Assembly (NCBI GenBank): GCA_022826585.1 | Contig: JAJDUR010000018.1 | Location: 1 to 38,893, forward strand | DNA: 38,893 nt | Direction: 5' to 3' | From: Dehalococcoidia bacterium | Lineage (GTDB): Bacteria > Chloroflexota > Dehalococcoidia > Tepidiformales > Tepidiformaceae | Shown: piece after piece, positions 7,333-15,593 of the stretch | How positions within the stretch are numbered: the first letter of the stretch is position 1 | Layout of the letters: every line of letters starts with the position of its first letter | Translations under genes and position numbers: made by a program | The notes under the pieces: generated by a model | What the model was told of the DNA's origin: nothing | The model's input: only the letters and a program-made list of their open reading frames with translations | Database searches by the model: none

Positions 7333-8169
7333 CTACGAGAACGCCGGGCCGCCGGGCTGGCAGGTGCGACAGAAGCTCGTCACCTTCTTGCTCGCTTCGA
7401 TGTCCGTGATCTTCGCGCCGTCGCGCGGACAGAGGGCGTCGCCCCCGAGGCGGTGCACCCGGAAGAAGTCGCGACGCTCCCGGTAGTCGAGCGAGTCGCC
7501 CTTCACCATGCGCTCGCGCGCGAGGGGCGTCGCCCACGCCATCACCTCGCGCGCGGAGGCAAACAGCCGCAGCAGGTCCTGCTCGTCCAGGTCCTTGCGG
7601 GCGGCGTAGGGGTTGATGCGCGCTTCCCACAGGATCTCGTCGCTGTAGGCGTTGCCGATCCCCTGCACGAACTCCGCCTTCGTGAGGATGTTCTTGATGC
7701 GCCCCCGGTACTTGCGGATGCGCTCCAGCCAGACCTCTTCCGTGAGGGCGGGGTCGAGCAGGTCGGGGCCGCCCGCGCTCCAGTTGGGGATGGCCTCGAT
7801 CTCTTCCAGCGGCAGCAGGTAGATGCGGCCCATCACCCGCAGGTCGGCGTAGCGCAGCTCCATCCCGCCCGAGAGCGAGAGGCGCAGGCACGTCCGCCCC
7901 TGCCGTTTCGCATCCGGCGGGGCGTACTGGAACCGGCCCGTGAGCATCGGGTTGATGGCCAGCACCCGCCCCGAGGCGAGCGCGAACAGCAGGAACTTCC
8001 CCTGCCGCTCCGTCTCCCCGAAGGCGTCGCCCGGGAGCGACTCCGCGAGGATCGTCGCGCCCGTGCGCACCACATGCGGGATCTTGACCTCAACCGACTC
8101 GACCGTCTGCCCCGGCAGGCGCTCGTTCAGGAAGCCGCGGATCGCCTCGAGGTCGGGGATCTCGGGCAC
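7333..8169 (-). CDS. Formamidopyrimidine-DNA glycosylase family protein
   Basis: A 278-residue base-excision repair glycosylase of the Fpg/Nei family, which removes oxidised bases and nicks the strand. The start is GTG 8169. The N-terminal catalytic residues are present (P2 and E3 in MPEIPDLEAIRGFLNERLPG). So are the H2TH region (FVQGIGNAYSDEILWEARINPY) and a C-terminal zinc-finger-like segment. The finger has C247, D250, C267 and C270, matching C-x2-C-x16-C-x2-C except that the second Cys is Asp. The start lies three bases after the sufE stop, so it belongs to the rhodanese-sufE operon. Fpg or Nei specificity cannot be decided from sequence alone. Confidence 0.88.
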   Translation of the reverse strand: MPEIPDLEAIRGFLNERLPGQTVESVEVKIPHVVRTGATILAESLPGDAFGETERQGKFLLFALASGRVLAINPMLTGRFQYAPPDAKRQGRTCLRLSLSGGMELRYADLRVMGRIYLLPLEEIEAIPNWSAGGPDLLDPALTEEVWLERIRKYRGRIKNILTKAEFVQGIGNAYSDEILWEARINPYAARKDLDEQDLLRLFASAREVMAWATPLARERMVKGDSLDYRERRDFFRVHRLGGDALCPRDGAKITDIEASKKVTSFCRTCQPGGPAFS

Positions 8170-8172
8170 GGG

Positions 8173-8621
8173 TCAGCCGCCCGGCCGGGCGGCGGCCTCG
8201 CGGGCGAACATCTGGACGGAGGTGAGGATTCCGAGCAGCCCCTCGCCCTTCCCCATCGAGATCTCCTTCCCGAAGATGTCGAACACGACGTCGCCGGGGA
8301 TGCGCAGCACCTCGTCCAGCGACGCCCCCGAGACGGTGTCGTCGAGGATGGCGCAGAACGACTTCGCGGAGATGCCCTGCGGGTTCTCCACCGCGAACCA
8401 GTACTTCTGCGTGCCCTCGTCGTTGTTCTCGGCCCACACGTACGCCTGCGACTCGCAGCGCTTCACGCGGCGTTCCTCGGGGTAGGGGCGGGTGGCCACC
8501 CGCTCGGGCACGTTCACGAACTGGTCGGCGTACTCGATCAGGTAGTCGACCCGCTCGCCGCGTTCCAGGAAGGAGAACTCGTCGAGCAGTTCATTCAGGG
8601 CCCCGGGGATGCCCTCGTGGG

Positions 8622-8625
<4 letters not shown>
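8173..8625 (-). CDS. SufE-family sulfur acceptor protein
   Basis: A 150-residue SufE-like protein. SufE accepts persulfide sulfur on a conserved Cys and hands it to iron-sulfur assembly. The Cys is C57 in [10 protein letters not shown], matching GCQSQVW of known SufE, and the N-terminal [20 protein letters not shown] is also family-like. Its GTG start (8625-8623) overlaps the TGA of the upstream sulfurtransferase as GTGA, so the two are coupled. The same rhodanese-SufE pairing is known next to sseA in mycobacteria. Here no desulfurase is adjacent, so the rhodanese is the likely sulfur donor. Confidence 0.9.
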
Positions 8626-9485
<860 letters not shown>

Positions 9486-9610
9486 GGCGTCTCTCCTGAC
9501 GTTTGGTGCTTGTGGCGGGTAGCGCCCGCGGACCGCTAAGGGTACAGGAGCACCGCCAACGACGGGGAGCGAGGCGCGTTCGCCGCCGGACCACGAAACC
9601 GCACCGGGCG

Positions 9611-9616
9611 TAGCAT
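9611..9616 (+). promoter_or_regulatory. -10 element of the 90-residue membrane protein gene
   Basis: TAGCAT ends seven bases before ATG 9624, with no Shine-Dalgarno between them, so a leaderless transcript is likely. An in-frame ATG at 9615 lies inside this hexamer and is rejected as the start. Confidence 0.45.
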
Positions 9617-9623
9617 GGCGGGC

Positions 9624-9896
9624 ATGGAAGAGGCGAAGGACCTCACCCCCGAGGAGGCCGCAAGGCGGCTGCGGGACATCATGTACGCCGGATCCAGCGG
9701 CCGGGTCAGCCTGACCTCGGCGCCCATGCAGCGCGCGATCAAGGAGCTGGCCGAGCGGGCTGCCGAGGCGGAGCCCCCCGAGCCATCCGCCGAGATGGTC
9801 GCGACGTCCCATGGCGTGGGGCGAGGCGCGCTCTTCGCCGGGCTTGCGCTCCTCCTCGTCGTCGGTGGCGTCGTGGCCGCGGTGCTCCTGGCCTAG
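9624..9896 (+). CDS. Small C-terminally anchored membrane protein
   Basis: A 90-residue protein of unknown function. A charged helical N-terminal part ([20 protein letters not shown]) is followed by a Glu/Pro-rich stretch and one C-terminal membrane helix (about 68-90, [20 protein letters not shown]). The bulk would lie in the cytoplasm in a tail-anchored arrangement. Its start is inferred from the -10 TAGCAT seven bases upstream. It is divergent from the sulfurtransferase operon and convergent with the Nudix-like gene, 17 bases away. Confidence 0.7.
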   Translation: MEEAKDLTPEEAARRLRDIMYAGSSGRVSLTSAPMQRAIKELAERAAEAEPPEPSAEMVATSHGVGRGALFAGLALLLVVGGVVAAVLLA

Positions 9897-9913
9897 CCGC
9901 AGGCCGCAGGCCG

Positions 9914-10336
9914 CTAGAACACCAACCGCTGCGAGTCCCCCTCCGCCCCTGCCTCCGCCTCTCCGCCCCCCTGCCAGCGCTCCAGGTCGACGGCCTCGAA
10001 GCCCTGCACGGCCGCCAGGTCCGCCGCCTCGCAGACGCGCGGCGCGCCGCGCGCCCCGAGGGGCATGGCCGTCAGCTCCGCGCGGAAGACGATGGCCAGC
10101 TCCCAGCCGTCGTCGCCCTCGCGCGAGATGACGTCGACGAGGCGCAGGTCCGACATGGCGCCGTCGCACCACTCGTCCACGACCGTCGAGGCGATCTCGT
10201 AGGGGTTGCCGCCCTGCGGCAGCACCGCCCAGGGAAGCCAGCGGCCCTTCGGTCCGCCCGCCTCGAGCACGAAGGCCACGAGGCGGCCCTCCAGCACGGG
10301 CGCCACGTGGACCGAGAGCAGGACCCCGCCCGCCAT
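9914..10336 (-). CDS. Nudix-like protein with degenerate catalytic box
   Basis: A 140-residue protein whose ATG overlaps the M16 peptidase stop by one base (TGATG), so it is coupled to it. The segment around [20 protein letters not shown] followed by [19 protein letters not shown] resembles the layout of a Nudix domain: strand, Gly-Gly, helix, strand. The Nudix box residues (RE-x2-EE) are missing, so hydrolase activity is doubtful. The C-terminus is Gly/Glu-rich and probably disordered. The fold assignment is inference from spacing only; it could equally be an unrelated small protein. Confidence 0.6.
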   Translation of the reverse strand: MAGGVLLSVHVAPVLEGRLVAFVLEAGGPKGRWLPWAVLPQGGNPYEIASTVVDEWCDGAMSDLRLVDVISREGDDGWELAIVFRAELTAMPLGARGAPRVCEAADLAAVQGFEAVDLERWQGGGEAEAGAEGDSQRLVF

Positions 10337-11592
10337 CAGATGACGCCGGCGAAAGCCGAGTCGTCCTCGAACGGCCCGACCGCCGCGATCGTGGCTGCCT
10401 CCGCCCGGAGCAGGTCGCACCCCACCCGGCGCAGGTCGTCGAGGGTGACGCCCTCGATCATCGCCACCACCTCGTCGACCGTCAGCACCTCGTCGAGCAC
10501 GAGCTCCTGGCCGCCGATCCAGGCGGCCACGGCGCGGGTGTCCTCCATGCGCAGCTGGATGCGGCCCGCCACCATGCGTTTGCCCTTCTCCAGCTCCTCC
10601 TCGGTGGCGTCGCGCAGGAAGCGCTCCATCTCCTCGCGCGCGACCTCCAGCGTGAGGCGCGCGTTCGAGGGGTCGCAGCCGGCGTAGACCGTGAAGGCGC
10701 CCGCGTCGCGGTACTCGCTCAGGTAGGAGTGCACGTCGTAGACGAGCGCGCGCTCCTCGCGCAGCTCCAGGAAGAGGCGGCTCGACATGCCCTCGCCCAG
10801 CAGGGCGCTCACCAGGCCGGCGGCGTACTGGTCCTCGTGGCCGAGGGGCAGGGCGGGATACGTGAGGCACAGGTGCGCCTGCTCCGTGGCCTTCGTGCGA
10901 ACCCCCACCCGCGGGCGCTCGCCCCGCGGCTCGACGGGGTGCCAGGCGTGCGCCTCGCCCTCGGGCGAGGGACCGAGCCAGCGCGAGGCCGCCTCCACCA
11001 CCGCCTCGTGGGTGATGTTGCCCGCCACCGAGAGCACCATGTTCGAGGGCACGTACTGCGCGCGGAAGTAGCGTTCCACCGCCGAGAGCGGCAGCGAGCG
11101 AGCCGTCTCCATCGCCCCGCCGATGTTGCGCCCGAGGGGCTGGTCGGGCCAGAGCGTCTCGTCGGCCAGGATGGCGGCCAGCTCCCCCGGGTTGTCCTCC
11201 ACGCTCGCCAGTTCCTCGAGGATCACCATCCGCTCCTTCTCCAGCTCGACCGGATCCATCTCCGGGGCGGTGACCATGTCGGAGAGGATGTCGATGGTCT
11301 CGAGGGCGGCGAAGTCCGGCGTCTTCGCGTAGTAGACGGTCAGCTCGCGGTCGGTGGCGGCGTTGTGCAGCCCGCCGACCGACTCAATCGCCTCCGCGAT
11401 CTCCTGCGCCGTCGGGCGTCGCGAGGCGCCCTTGAAGAGCATGTGCTCGAGGAAGTGGGAGAGACCCGCCTCCGCATCCTCCTCGTAGCGGCTGCCCGCG
11501 CCCACGTACACGCTGACCGTGGTCGAGCGCGTCTGCGGCATCTCGCTCGTGATGATCCGCAGCCCGTTGGGCAGCACCGTTCGCTCGAACAC
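10336..11592 (-). CDS. M16-family zinc peptidase (processing-peptidase-like)
   Basis: A 418-residue peptidase of the pitrilysin/mitochondrial processing peptidase group. The inverted zinc motif HFLEH is at residues 46-50, in [19 protein letters not shown], with the second-helix acidic site further on ([15 protein letters not shown] ... [14 protein letters not shown]). The C-terminal inactive half contains the expected [13 protein letters not shown] and YEvelike [10 protein letters not shown] segments. The size matches single-chain bacterial M16B enzymes such as B. subtilis YmxG. The start is GTG 11590-11592 after GGGGGATTAACGC. It follows ruvB by 35 bases and probably shares its transcript. 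Confidence 0.93.
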   Translation of the reverse strand: MFERTVLPNGLRIITSEMPQTRSTTVSVYVGAGSRYEEDAEAGLSHFLEHMLFKGASRRPTAQEIAEAIESVGGLHNAATDRELTVYYAKTPDFAALETIDILSDMVTAPEMDPVELEKERMVILEELASVEDNPGELAAILADETLWPDQPLGRNIGGAMETARSLPLSAVERYFRAQYVPSNMVLSVAGNITHEAVVEAASRWLGPSPEGEAHAWHPVEPRGERPRVGVRTKATEQAHLCLTYPALPLGHEDQYAAGLVSALLGEGMSSRLFLELREERALVYDVHSYLSEYRDAGAFTVYAGCDPSNARLTLEVAREEMERFLRDATEEELEKGKRMVAGRIQLRMEDTRAVAAWIGGQELVLDEVLTVDEVVAMIEGVTLDDLRRVGCDLLRAEAATIAAVGPFEDDSAFAGVI

Positions 11593-11627
11593 GATCGCGT
11601 TAATCCCCCGCCTGCCGTCTGGCGGCG

Positions 11628-12722
11628 CTAATCATGGGCGGCGGGGGTGTTGAGAGACAACCTCTCGTCCGCGTCAGCTTCTCCCCACAGCTCGCCCTGC
11701 GAGCCCGCGCCCGCCGTCGACGGCGGGTCGATCCCGAGGTGCCGCCAGGCCGCCGCCGTCGCCATCCGGCCCCGGGGCGTGCGCTGCAGCAGCCCGCGCT
11801 TCAGCAGGAACGGCTCGTACACGTCGAAGACCGTGTCCGACTCCTCGCTGATGGCTGCGGCGATCGTCTCCAGCCCCACGGGGCCGCCCTCGAACTGCTC
11901 CACGATGGCGCGCAGCAGGCGGCGGTCGTTCACGTCCAGCCCGAGCGCGTCCACCTCCAGCAGGTCGATCGCCTCGCGCGTCGCCTCGATCGTCGCGATG
12001 CCTTCGGCCCGCACCTCGGCGTAGTCGCGCACGCGCCGCAGGATGCGGTTGGCCACGCGCGGCGTGCCCCGCGCGCGCTTCGCGATCTCCTCCGCCGCCT
12101 CAGCCGCGAGCGAGATGCCGAGCAGCCCCGCCGATCGCCGCACGATCGTCGTGAGCGCGTCCAGCTCGTAAAAATCGAGCCGGTAGACCGAGCCGAAGCG
12201 GTCGCGCAGGGGGGCGCTGATCATCGCGTAGCGAGTGGTCGCGCCGATGACCGTGAAGTTCGGGAGCTGCAGGCGGATGGAGCGCGCCCCCGGTCCCTTG
12301 CCGATGACGAGGTCGATGGCGAAGTCCTCCATCGCCGGGTAGAGGATCTCCTCGACGGCGCGGGCCAGCCGGTGGATCTCGTCGATGAAGAGGACGTCGC
12401 CCTCTTTCAGGTTGGTGAGGATGGCGGCCAGGTCGCCGGGGCGCTCGATGGCGGGACCGCTGGTGGTGCGGATGGGCGCCCCCATCTCCGCCGCGAGGAT
12501 GTGCGCGAGCGTCGTCTTGCCGAGCCCGGGCGGTCCGTAGAAGAGGTGGTGGTCGAGCGGTTCCCCGCGCTTCCTCGCCGCCTCGATGGCGATGACGAGG
12601 ACTTCCTTCACGCGCTCCTGGCCCGGGAAGTCGGAGAGCTGCTGCGGCCGCAGGGTCTGCTCCGCGCGGAGCTCCTCGTCGTCCTGCGGGGCCCCGTCGA
12701 CTGCGCGTTCTTCGGGCGCCAT
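11628..12722 (-). CDS. ruvB: Holliday junction branch migration DNA helicase RuvB
   Basis: A 364-residue AAA+ motor that drives branch migration with RuvA during recombinational repair. Walker A is GPPGLGKT (63-70), Walker [10 protein letters not shown], sensor 1 [20 protein letters not shown], and the C-terminal winged helix ends [21 protein letters not shown]. An N-terminal segment ([19 protein letters not shown]) is typical. ruvA and ruvC are not adjacent. The ATG at 12722 lies six bases after -10 TAGACT, so this gene appears to have a leaderless promoter. A second promoter with a LexA-like box lies upstream of the preceding HTH gene. Confidence 0.97.
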   Translation of the reverse strand: MAPEERAVDGAPQDDEELRAEQTLRPQQLSDFPGQERVKEVLVIAIEAARKRGEPLDHHLFYGPPGLGKTTLAHILAAEMGAPIRTTSGPAIERPGDLAAILTNLKEGDVLFIDEIHRLARAVEEILYPAMEDFAIDLVIGKGPGARSIRLQLPNFTVIGATTRYAMISAPLRDRFGSVYRLDFYELDALTTIVRRSAGLLGISLAAEAAEEIAKRARGTPRVANRILRRVRDYAEVRAEGIATIEATREAIDLLEVDALGLDVNDRRLLRAIVEQFEGGPVGLETIAAAISEESDTVFDVYEPFLLKRGLLQRTPRGRMATAAAWRHLGIDPPSTAGAGSQGELWGEADADERLSLNTPAAHD

Positions 12723-12728
12723 GGCGCA

Positions 12729-12734
12729 AGTCTA
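12729..12734 (-). promoter_or_regulatory. -10 element of ruvB
   Basis: TAGACT on the minus strand ends exactly six bases before the ruvB ATG, and the interval TGCGCC has no Shine-Dalgarno. The geometry fits transcription starting at the A of ATG. Confidence 0.5.
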
Positions 12735-12760
12735 CCCGTACGGGAACGGATGTTCGAGCG

Positions 12761-13066
12761 CTAGCCTGCCGCTTGCAGCTCCTCCGGCTCGCGGGCCGCG
12801 CGCAGCACGCGGAAGATCGTGCGCCGAGACAGCCCGAAGCGCGCCGCCAGCTCGTCGACCGACAGCCCCCGCTCCCGCGAGAGCCGCACGATCGTGGCAT
12901 CGCGGCCCGTGCGCAGCATCGCCGGGGCGCCGCCGGGCTCCTCGTAGCGGCAGCGGGGCAAGGGGCAGCGCAGGCACGAGGGATAGAGGTCGCAGCCGGT
13001 GTCGCGGTAGCGGGTGTTCTCCGGCAGCGCGTCCATGCGCGGCCGGCGGATGGGGCTCTCGTCCAA
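12761..13066 (-). CDS. Cys4 metal-binding helix-turn-helix regulator
   Basis: A 101-residue protein. The N-terminal cluster C25-x5-C31-x2-C34-x4-C39 (GCDLYPSCLRCPLPRCRYE) looks like a metal or Fe-S site. The C-terminal part is a homeodomain/resolvase-like HTH, LSVDELAARFGLSRRTIFRVLR (about 66-87). I chose TTG 13066 because GGGAGG lies eight bases upstream; the internal ATG at 13036 has no binding site. The gene's promoter holds a GAAC-N4-GTTC palindrome between -35 and -10. ruvB follows 38 bases downstream. A redox or damage-responsive regulator is plausible but unproven. Confidence 0.78.
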   Translation of the reverse strand: MDESPIRRPRMDALPENTRYRDTGCDLYPSCLRCPLPRCRYEEPGGAPAMLRTGRDATIVRLSRERGLSVDELAARFGLSRRTIFRVLRAAREPEELQAAG

Positions 13067-13070
13067 GGGC

Positions 13071-13102
13071 TCTGCCTCCCGGGAAAAGGTGGGGGAGGCA
13101 GA
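13071..13102. repeat. 10-bp inverted repeat covering the ribosome binding site of the HTH gene
   Basis: TCTGCCTCCC (13071-13080) and GGGAGGCAGA (13093-13102) are perfect inverted arms around a 12-base loop. On the minus-strand transcript the downstream arm contains the GGGAGG that serves TTG 13066, so a hairpin would hide the binding site. If transcription starts near 13093, as the -10 at 13100-13105 predicts, the upstream arm would be cut and the repeat would act only in DNA. Confidence 0.6.
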
Positions 13103-13128
13103 ATAGAACTATTGTTCTACACAGTCAC
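13100..13128 (-). promoter_or_regulatory. Promoter with LexA-like operator (GAAC-N4-GTTC)
   Basis: On the minus strand, -35 GTGACT (13128-13123), a 17-base spacer and -10 TATTCT (13105-13100) form a promoter. Between and overlapping them sits the perfect palindrome TAGAAC-N4-GTTCTA (13104-13119), whose core GAAC-N4-GTTC matches the Gram-positive LexA/DinR box. The position between -35 and -10 is classic for a repressor. The operator could instead belong to the HTH gene product itself. Confidence 0.55.
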
Positions 13129-13160
13129 GACCCGGATGGCAGTCGGGTGGAAACGTCTCG

Positions 13161-13982
13161 CTAGAGGCTCATGTTCCGCAGGCGCTCGATGCGGTCCTCG
13201 AGCCGCGGGTGCGTGCTGAACAGCCTCGACATCCCGCCTCCCGCGAAGGGGTGCACGATGTAGAGCGCCGCCACCGCTTCCTGCTGCGGCGTCTCCTGCA
13301 TCGGCGCGTACTCGACCCCGCGGTGCAGCTTCTCCAGCGCGGTCGCCAGCGAATGCGGGTCGCGCACGATGCGCGCGCCGGTCTCGTCGGCGGCGAACTC
13401 GCGCGTGCGGCTGATCGCGAACTGGATGATCGAGGCCGCCAGCGGCGCCAGGATCATGATCGCGAGCGCGGCGAACATGTTCCGCTGCCCCCCGAAGAAG
13501 ATCAGCATGAACGAGATCATCGAGATCGCCCCCGCGATCGTGGCCACGATCGAGCTCGTGAGCGTGTCGCGGTTCTTGATGTGCGCCATCTCGTGAGCGA
13601 TCACGGCCCGCAGCTCGTGCTCGTTGAGCAGCCGCATGATGCCCGTCGTCACGGCCACTACGCCCTTCTCCGGGCTGCGGCCGGTGGCGAACGCGTTGGG
13701 CGTGGGACTCTCGACGATGCAGACCTTCGGCATGGGCATGGAGGCGCGATAGGCCACCTCCTCGACCATGGCGTGCAGCCCCGGCGCTTCGTCCGCCGTC
13801 ACCTCGCGCGCCCCCGCCATGCGCAGGGCGAACTTGTCGCTCCACCAGAAGGCGGAGAAGTTCATGACCCCGGCAATGACGAGGAACACGAGCAGCCCGC
13901 CGGTACCCCCGATCACGTAGCCGATGAGGAGCAGCAGGGCGGTCAGCGCCGCGAGCAGGAAGCCGGTCTTGATGCCGTTCAT
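13161..13982 (-). CDS. htpX: M48 membrane metalloprotease HtpX
   Basis: A 273-residue membrane zinc protease for quality control of membrane proteins. Two N-terminal membrane helices (about 6-45) are followed by the conserved PMPKVCIVESPTPNAFATGR and zinc site HEMAH at 130-134 (VIAHEMAHIKNRDTL). Two more membrane helices follow (about 145-190), then the third ligand Glu in REFAADETGARI and LEDRIERLRNM at the end. The ATG at 13982 fits the family start MNGIKTGFLLAAL; GGAGGA lies 13 bases upstream, rather far. A minus-strand -10 TATACT is at 14016-14021. Heat or membrane-stress control is typical of the family but no operator was seen. Confidence 0.95.
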   Translation of the reverse strand: MNGIKTGFLLAALTALLLLIGYVIGGTGGLLVFLVIAGVMNFSAFWWSDKFALRMAGAREVTADEAPGLHAMVEEVAYRASMPMPKVCIVESPTPNAFATGRSPEKGVVAVTTGIMRLLNEHELRAVIAHEMAHIKNRDTLTSSIVATIAGAISMISFMLIFFGGQRNMFAALAIMILAPLAASIIQFAISRTREFAADETGARIVRDPHSLATALEKLHRGVEYAPMQETPQQEAVAALYIVHPFAGGGMSRLFSTHPRLEDRIERLRNMSL

Positions 13983-14129
13983 GGGTGTGGGAAATCCTCC
14001 GTGAGTCCACGATCCAGTATAGGAGAGCCGGCGATCGGGGCGTGAAGGAATCGTGTACTTAACCGAATCTATCGCCCTTATGGATATGAAGGGTGTACAT
14101 TTGCAGTGACGGGGTGAGGAGGGGCGCTC

Positions 14130-14420
14130 ATGAGTGAAGCGATCGAGGCGGTCGTTCACTTCAGGGTGACGGTGCGAAGCGTCGAGCACGAGGGCCACTG
14201 GACGACGAAGGCCCTGGAGACGGGAATCGTGACGGCCGGCGCCTCGCGGGACGAGGCCGAAGCGCGAAACGGCGAGGCCCACATCCTCCTGGTGCGCAGG
14301 GTCAAGCGGCTCGGCCTCGTGGCGCTGGCCGAGTTCATGGACTCGCACGGGGTCGACTACGAGATCGGCGATCCGGCGCTCACCAACCGGTCGGTCGAGC
14401 AGCTGCCCCTCGCCGCCTAG
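14130..14420 (+). CDS. Small HicB-like protein (orphan)
   Basis: A 96-residue protein. The strand-strand-helix pattern FRVTVRSVEHEGHWTTKALE, GIVTAGASRDEAEARNGEAH, then LALAEFMDSHGVDYEI-like text resembles HicB antitoxin folds (an F-x-V-x-V strand, then T-x-G-x-S/T-x-x-E-A). No HicA RNA-binding toxin is next to it, and the C-terminal DNA-binding part of HicB is missing. A strong binding site (GAGGAGGGG) precedes the ATG; a -10 TACATT is at 14096-14101. Its stop shares the palindrome CTAG with the stop of the convergent Nudix gene. The assignment is tentative. Confidence 0.6.
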   Translation: MSEAIEAVVHFRVTVRSVEHEGHWTTKALETGIVTAGASRDEAEARNGEAHILLVRRVKRLGLVALAEFMDSHGVDYEIGDPALTNRSVEQLPLAA

Positions 14421-14836
14421 CCCCGGCCGCCGACGAACCCCGCCACCGCCCGACGCGCATGCTCCTGCGCGCCGGCCAGCTCGTCCCCGCCCCGGAGCGC
14501 GGTCCAGCGGTACTCGAAGCGCAGCCCCTGCGCCCGCTCCGGCCCCAGCGGCTCGCAGCGCCAGGTGTCGGGCAGGTCCATCGCCGGGGTCGTGACGTAG
14601 CAGTGCCAGAGATTTCCGTCCACCTCGAAGGAGGCCGCCGGCTGCCAGCCGCCCAGGGGCAGGCCGCTCTCCTCCAGCACCTCCCGCGCCACCGCCTGCA
14701 CGGGCGTCTCCCGGGCGTCGATCGTGCCGCCCGGCACCTGCAGCCCCGCCTCGGGCATGCCCGCGTGCTCGAACACGAGCAACTCGCGTCCTTCCTCGCC
14801 CTCGCGAAGGATGAAGCCGTACGCCTTCTCCGTCAT
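14417..14836 (-). CDS. Nudix hydrolase
   Basis: A 139-residue Nudix-fold hydrolase with an intact box GGTIDARETPVQAVAREVLEESGL fitted to G-x5-E-x7-RE-x2-EE-x-G. It cleaves nucleoside diphosphates linked to another group; the exact substrate is unknown. The start ATG 14836 follows CAGAAT six bases upstream, a likely -10 for a leaderless mRNA; the reading frame continues upstream to 14908 without good start signals. It ends in a 4-base overlap with the convergent HicB-like gene. Confidence 0.88.
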   Translation of the reverse strand: MTEKAYGFILREGEEGRELLVFEHAGMPEAGLQVPGGTIDARETPVQAVAREVLEESGLPLGGWQPAASFEVDGNLWHCYVTTPAMDLPDTWRCEPLGPERAQGLRFEYRWTALRGGDELAGAQEHARRAVAGFVGGRG

Positions 14837-14874
14837 CCCCTGATTCTGGCAGATCGCGCGCTTGCGAGAACGGC

Positions 14875-14880
14875 TACACT
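14875..14880 (+). promoter_or_regulatory. -10 element of the 73-residue membrane protein gene
   Basis: TACACT ends six bases before GTG 14887; the interval CGCACC cannot serve as a Shine-Dalgarno. It is one of the clearest leaderless arrangements here. Confidence 0.5.
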
Positions 14881-14886
14881 CGCACC

Positions 14887-15108
14887 GTGATTCAAGAAGA
14901 ACGGCCAAGAGGCAGGCGCATCTGGGGCTACATCCGGATGGCGCTCATGATCGTGTTGATCGTGATCCTGGTTACGCAGATCGTCCGCGCCGACTGGACC
15001 GATGTCGTCATCACGGCCGTGTTCGTCGCCTTGCTCGGGTTCCTGGAGGCGATGGATCGGGGCCTGATCCGCGGCCCCGGTGGTGGCGGGCCTCCCGACT
15101 CGCGCTAG
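14887..15108 (+). CDS. Small membrane protein of unknown function
   Basis: A 73-residue protein starting at GTG. A basic N-terminus (MIQEERPRGRRIWGYIRM) leads into two closely spaced hydrophobic segments (about 19-33 and 38-54: LMIVLIVILVTQIV and VVITAVFVALLGFLEAM), giving a small hairpin membrane protein, and a Gly/Pro-rich tail. No family is recognised. The leaderless -10 supports the GTG start. Its stop codon TAG is also part of the TAGAAT (15106-15111) that may promote the next gene. Confidence 0.65.
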   Translation: MIQEERPRGRRIWGYIRMALMIVLIVILVTQIVRADWTDVVITAVFVALLGFLEAMDRGLIRGPGGGGPPDSR

Positions 15109-15139
15109 AATCGCGCCCCAACCCGAAGGGAGCCCTCAC

Positions 15140-15586
15140 ATGGCCGACGCCCCATACGGAGACCCACGCTACATCGCCGACCGCATCGCCATCATGGACG
15201 TCATGGTCAAGTACGGCACCGCCGTCGACGCCCGAGAGATGGACCGCTACCGCTCCTGCTTCACCGACGACGTGCTCGTCGTGGGCTACGGCGCCGAGGA
15301 CATGGAGGGCGCCGACGCTTACCTCGACTACGTCATCACCGCCCTCGAGAACTTCCCCGCCACCCAGCACATGATGGGCAACCAGGTCGTCGACATCGAC
15401 GGCGACACCGCCCATGCCCGCACGGACGTCCAGGCCACCCACGTCCTGAAGGAAGACCCGGACGCGATCATGACGCTCTGGGCGACCTACGTGGACGACA
15501 TGGTCCGCGGCTCCGACGGCCAGTGGCGCATCAAGCGCCACGAGCTCGTGCGCGCCGGCAGCCAGCGCACGGTCAACCAGCCGTAG
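15140..15586 (+). CDS. SnoaL/NTF2-like protein
   Basis: A 148-residue protein of the NTF2-like superfamily, a cone-shaped fold used by ketosteroid isomerases, polyketide cyclases and dioxygenase beta subunits. Typical text: DRIAIMDVMVKYGTAVDAREMDRYRSCFTDD, followed by FPATQHMMGNQVVDIDGDTAHART and a C-terminal GQWRIKRHELVR. ATG 15140 follows AAGGGAG; the frame open upstream to 15080 overlaps the preceding gene. It sits beside LLM monooxygenases and Rieske enzymes, so a role in catabolism of cyclic compounds is plausible but the substrate is unknown. Confidence 0.85.
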   Translation: MADAPYGDPRYIADRIAIMDVMVKYGTAVDAREMDRYRSCFTDDVLVVGYGAEDMEGADAYLDYVITALENFPATQHMMGNQVVDIDGDTAHARTDVQATHVLKEDPDAIMTLWATYVDDMVRGSDGQWRIKRHELVRAGSQRTVNQP

Positions 15587-15593
15587 GGCCGCC

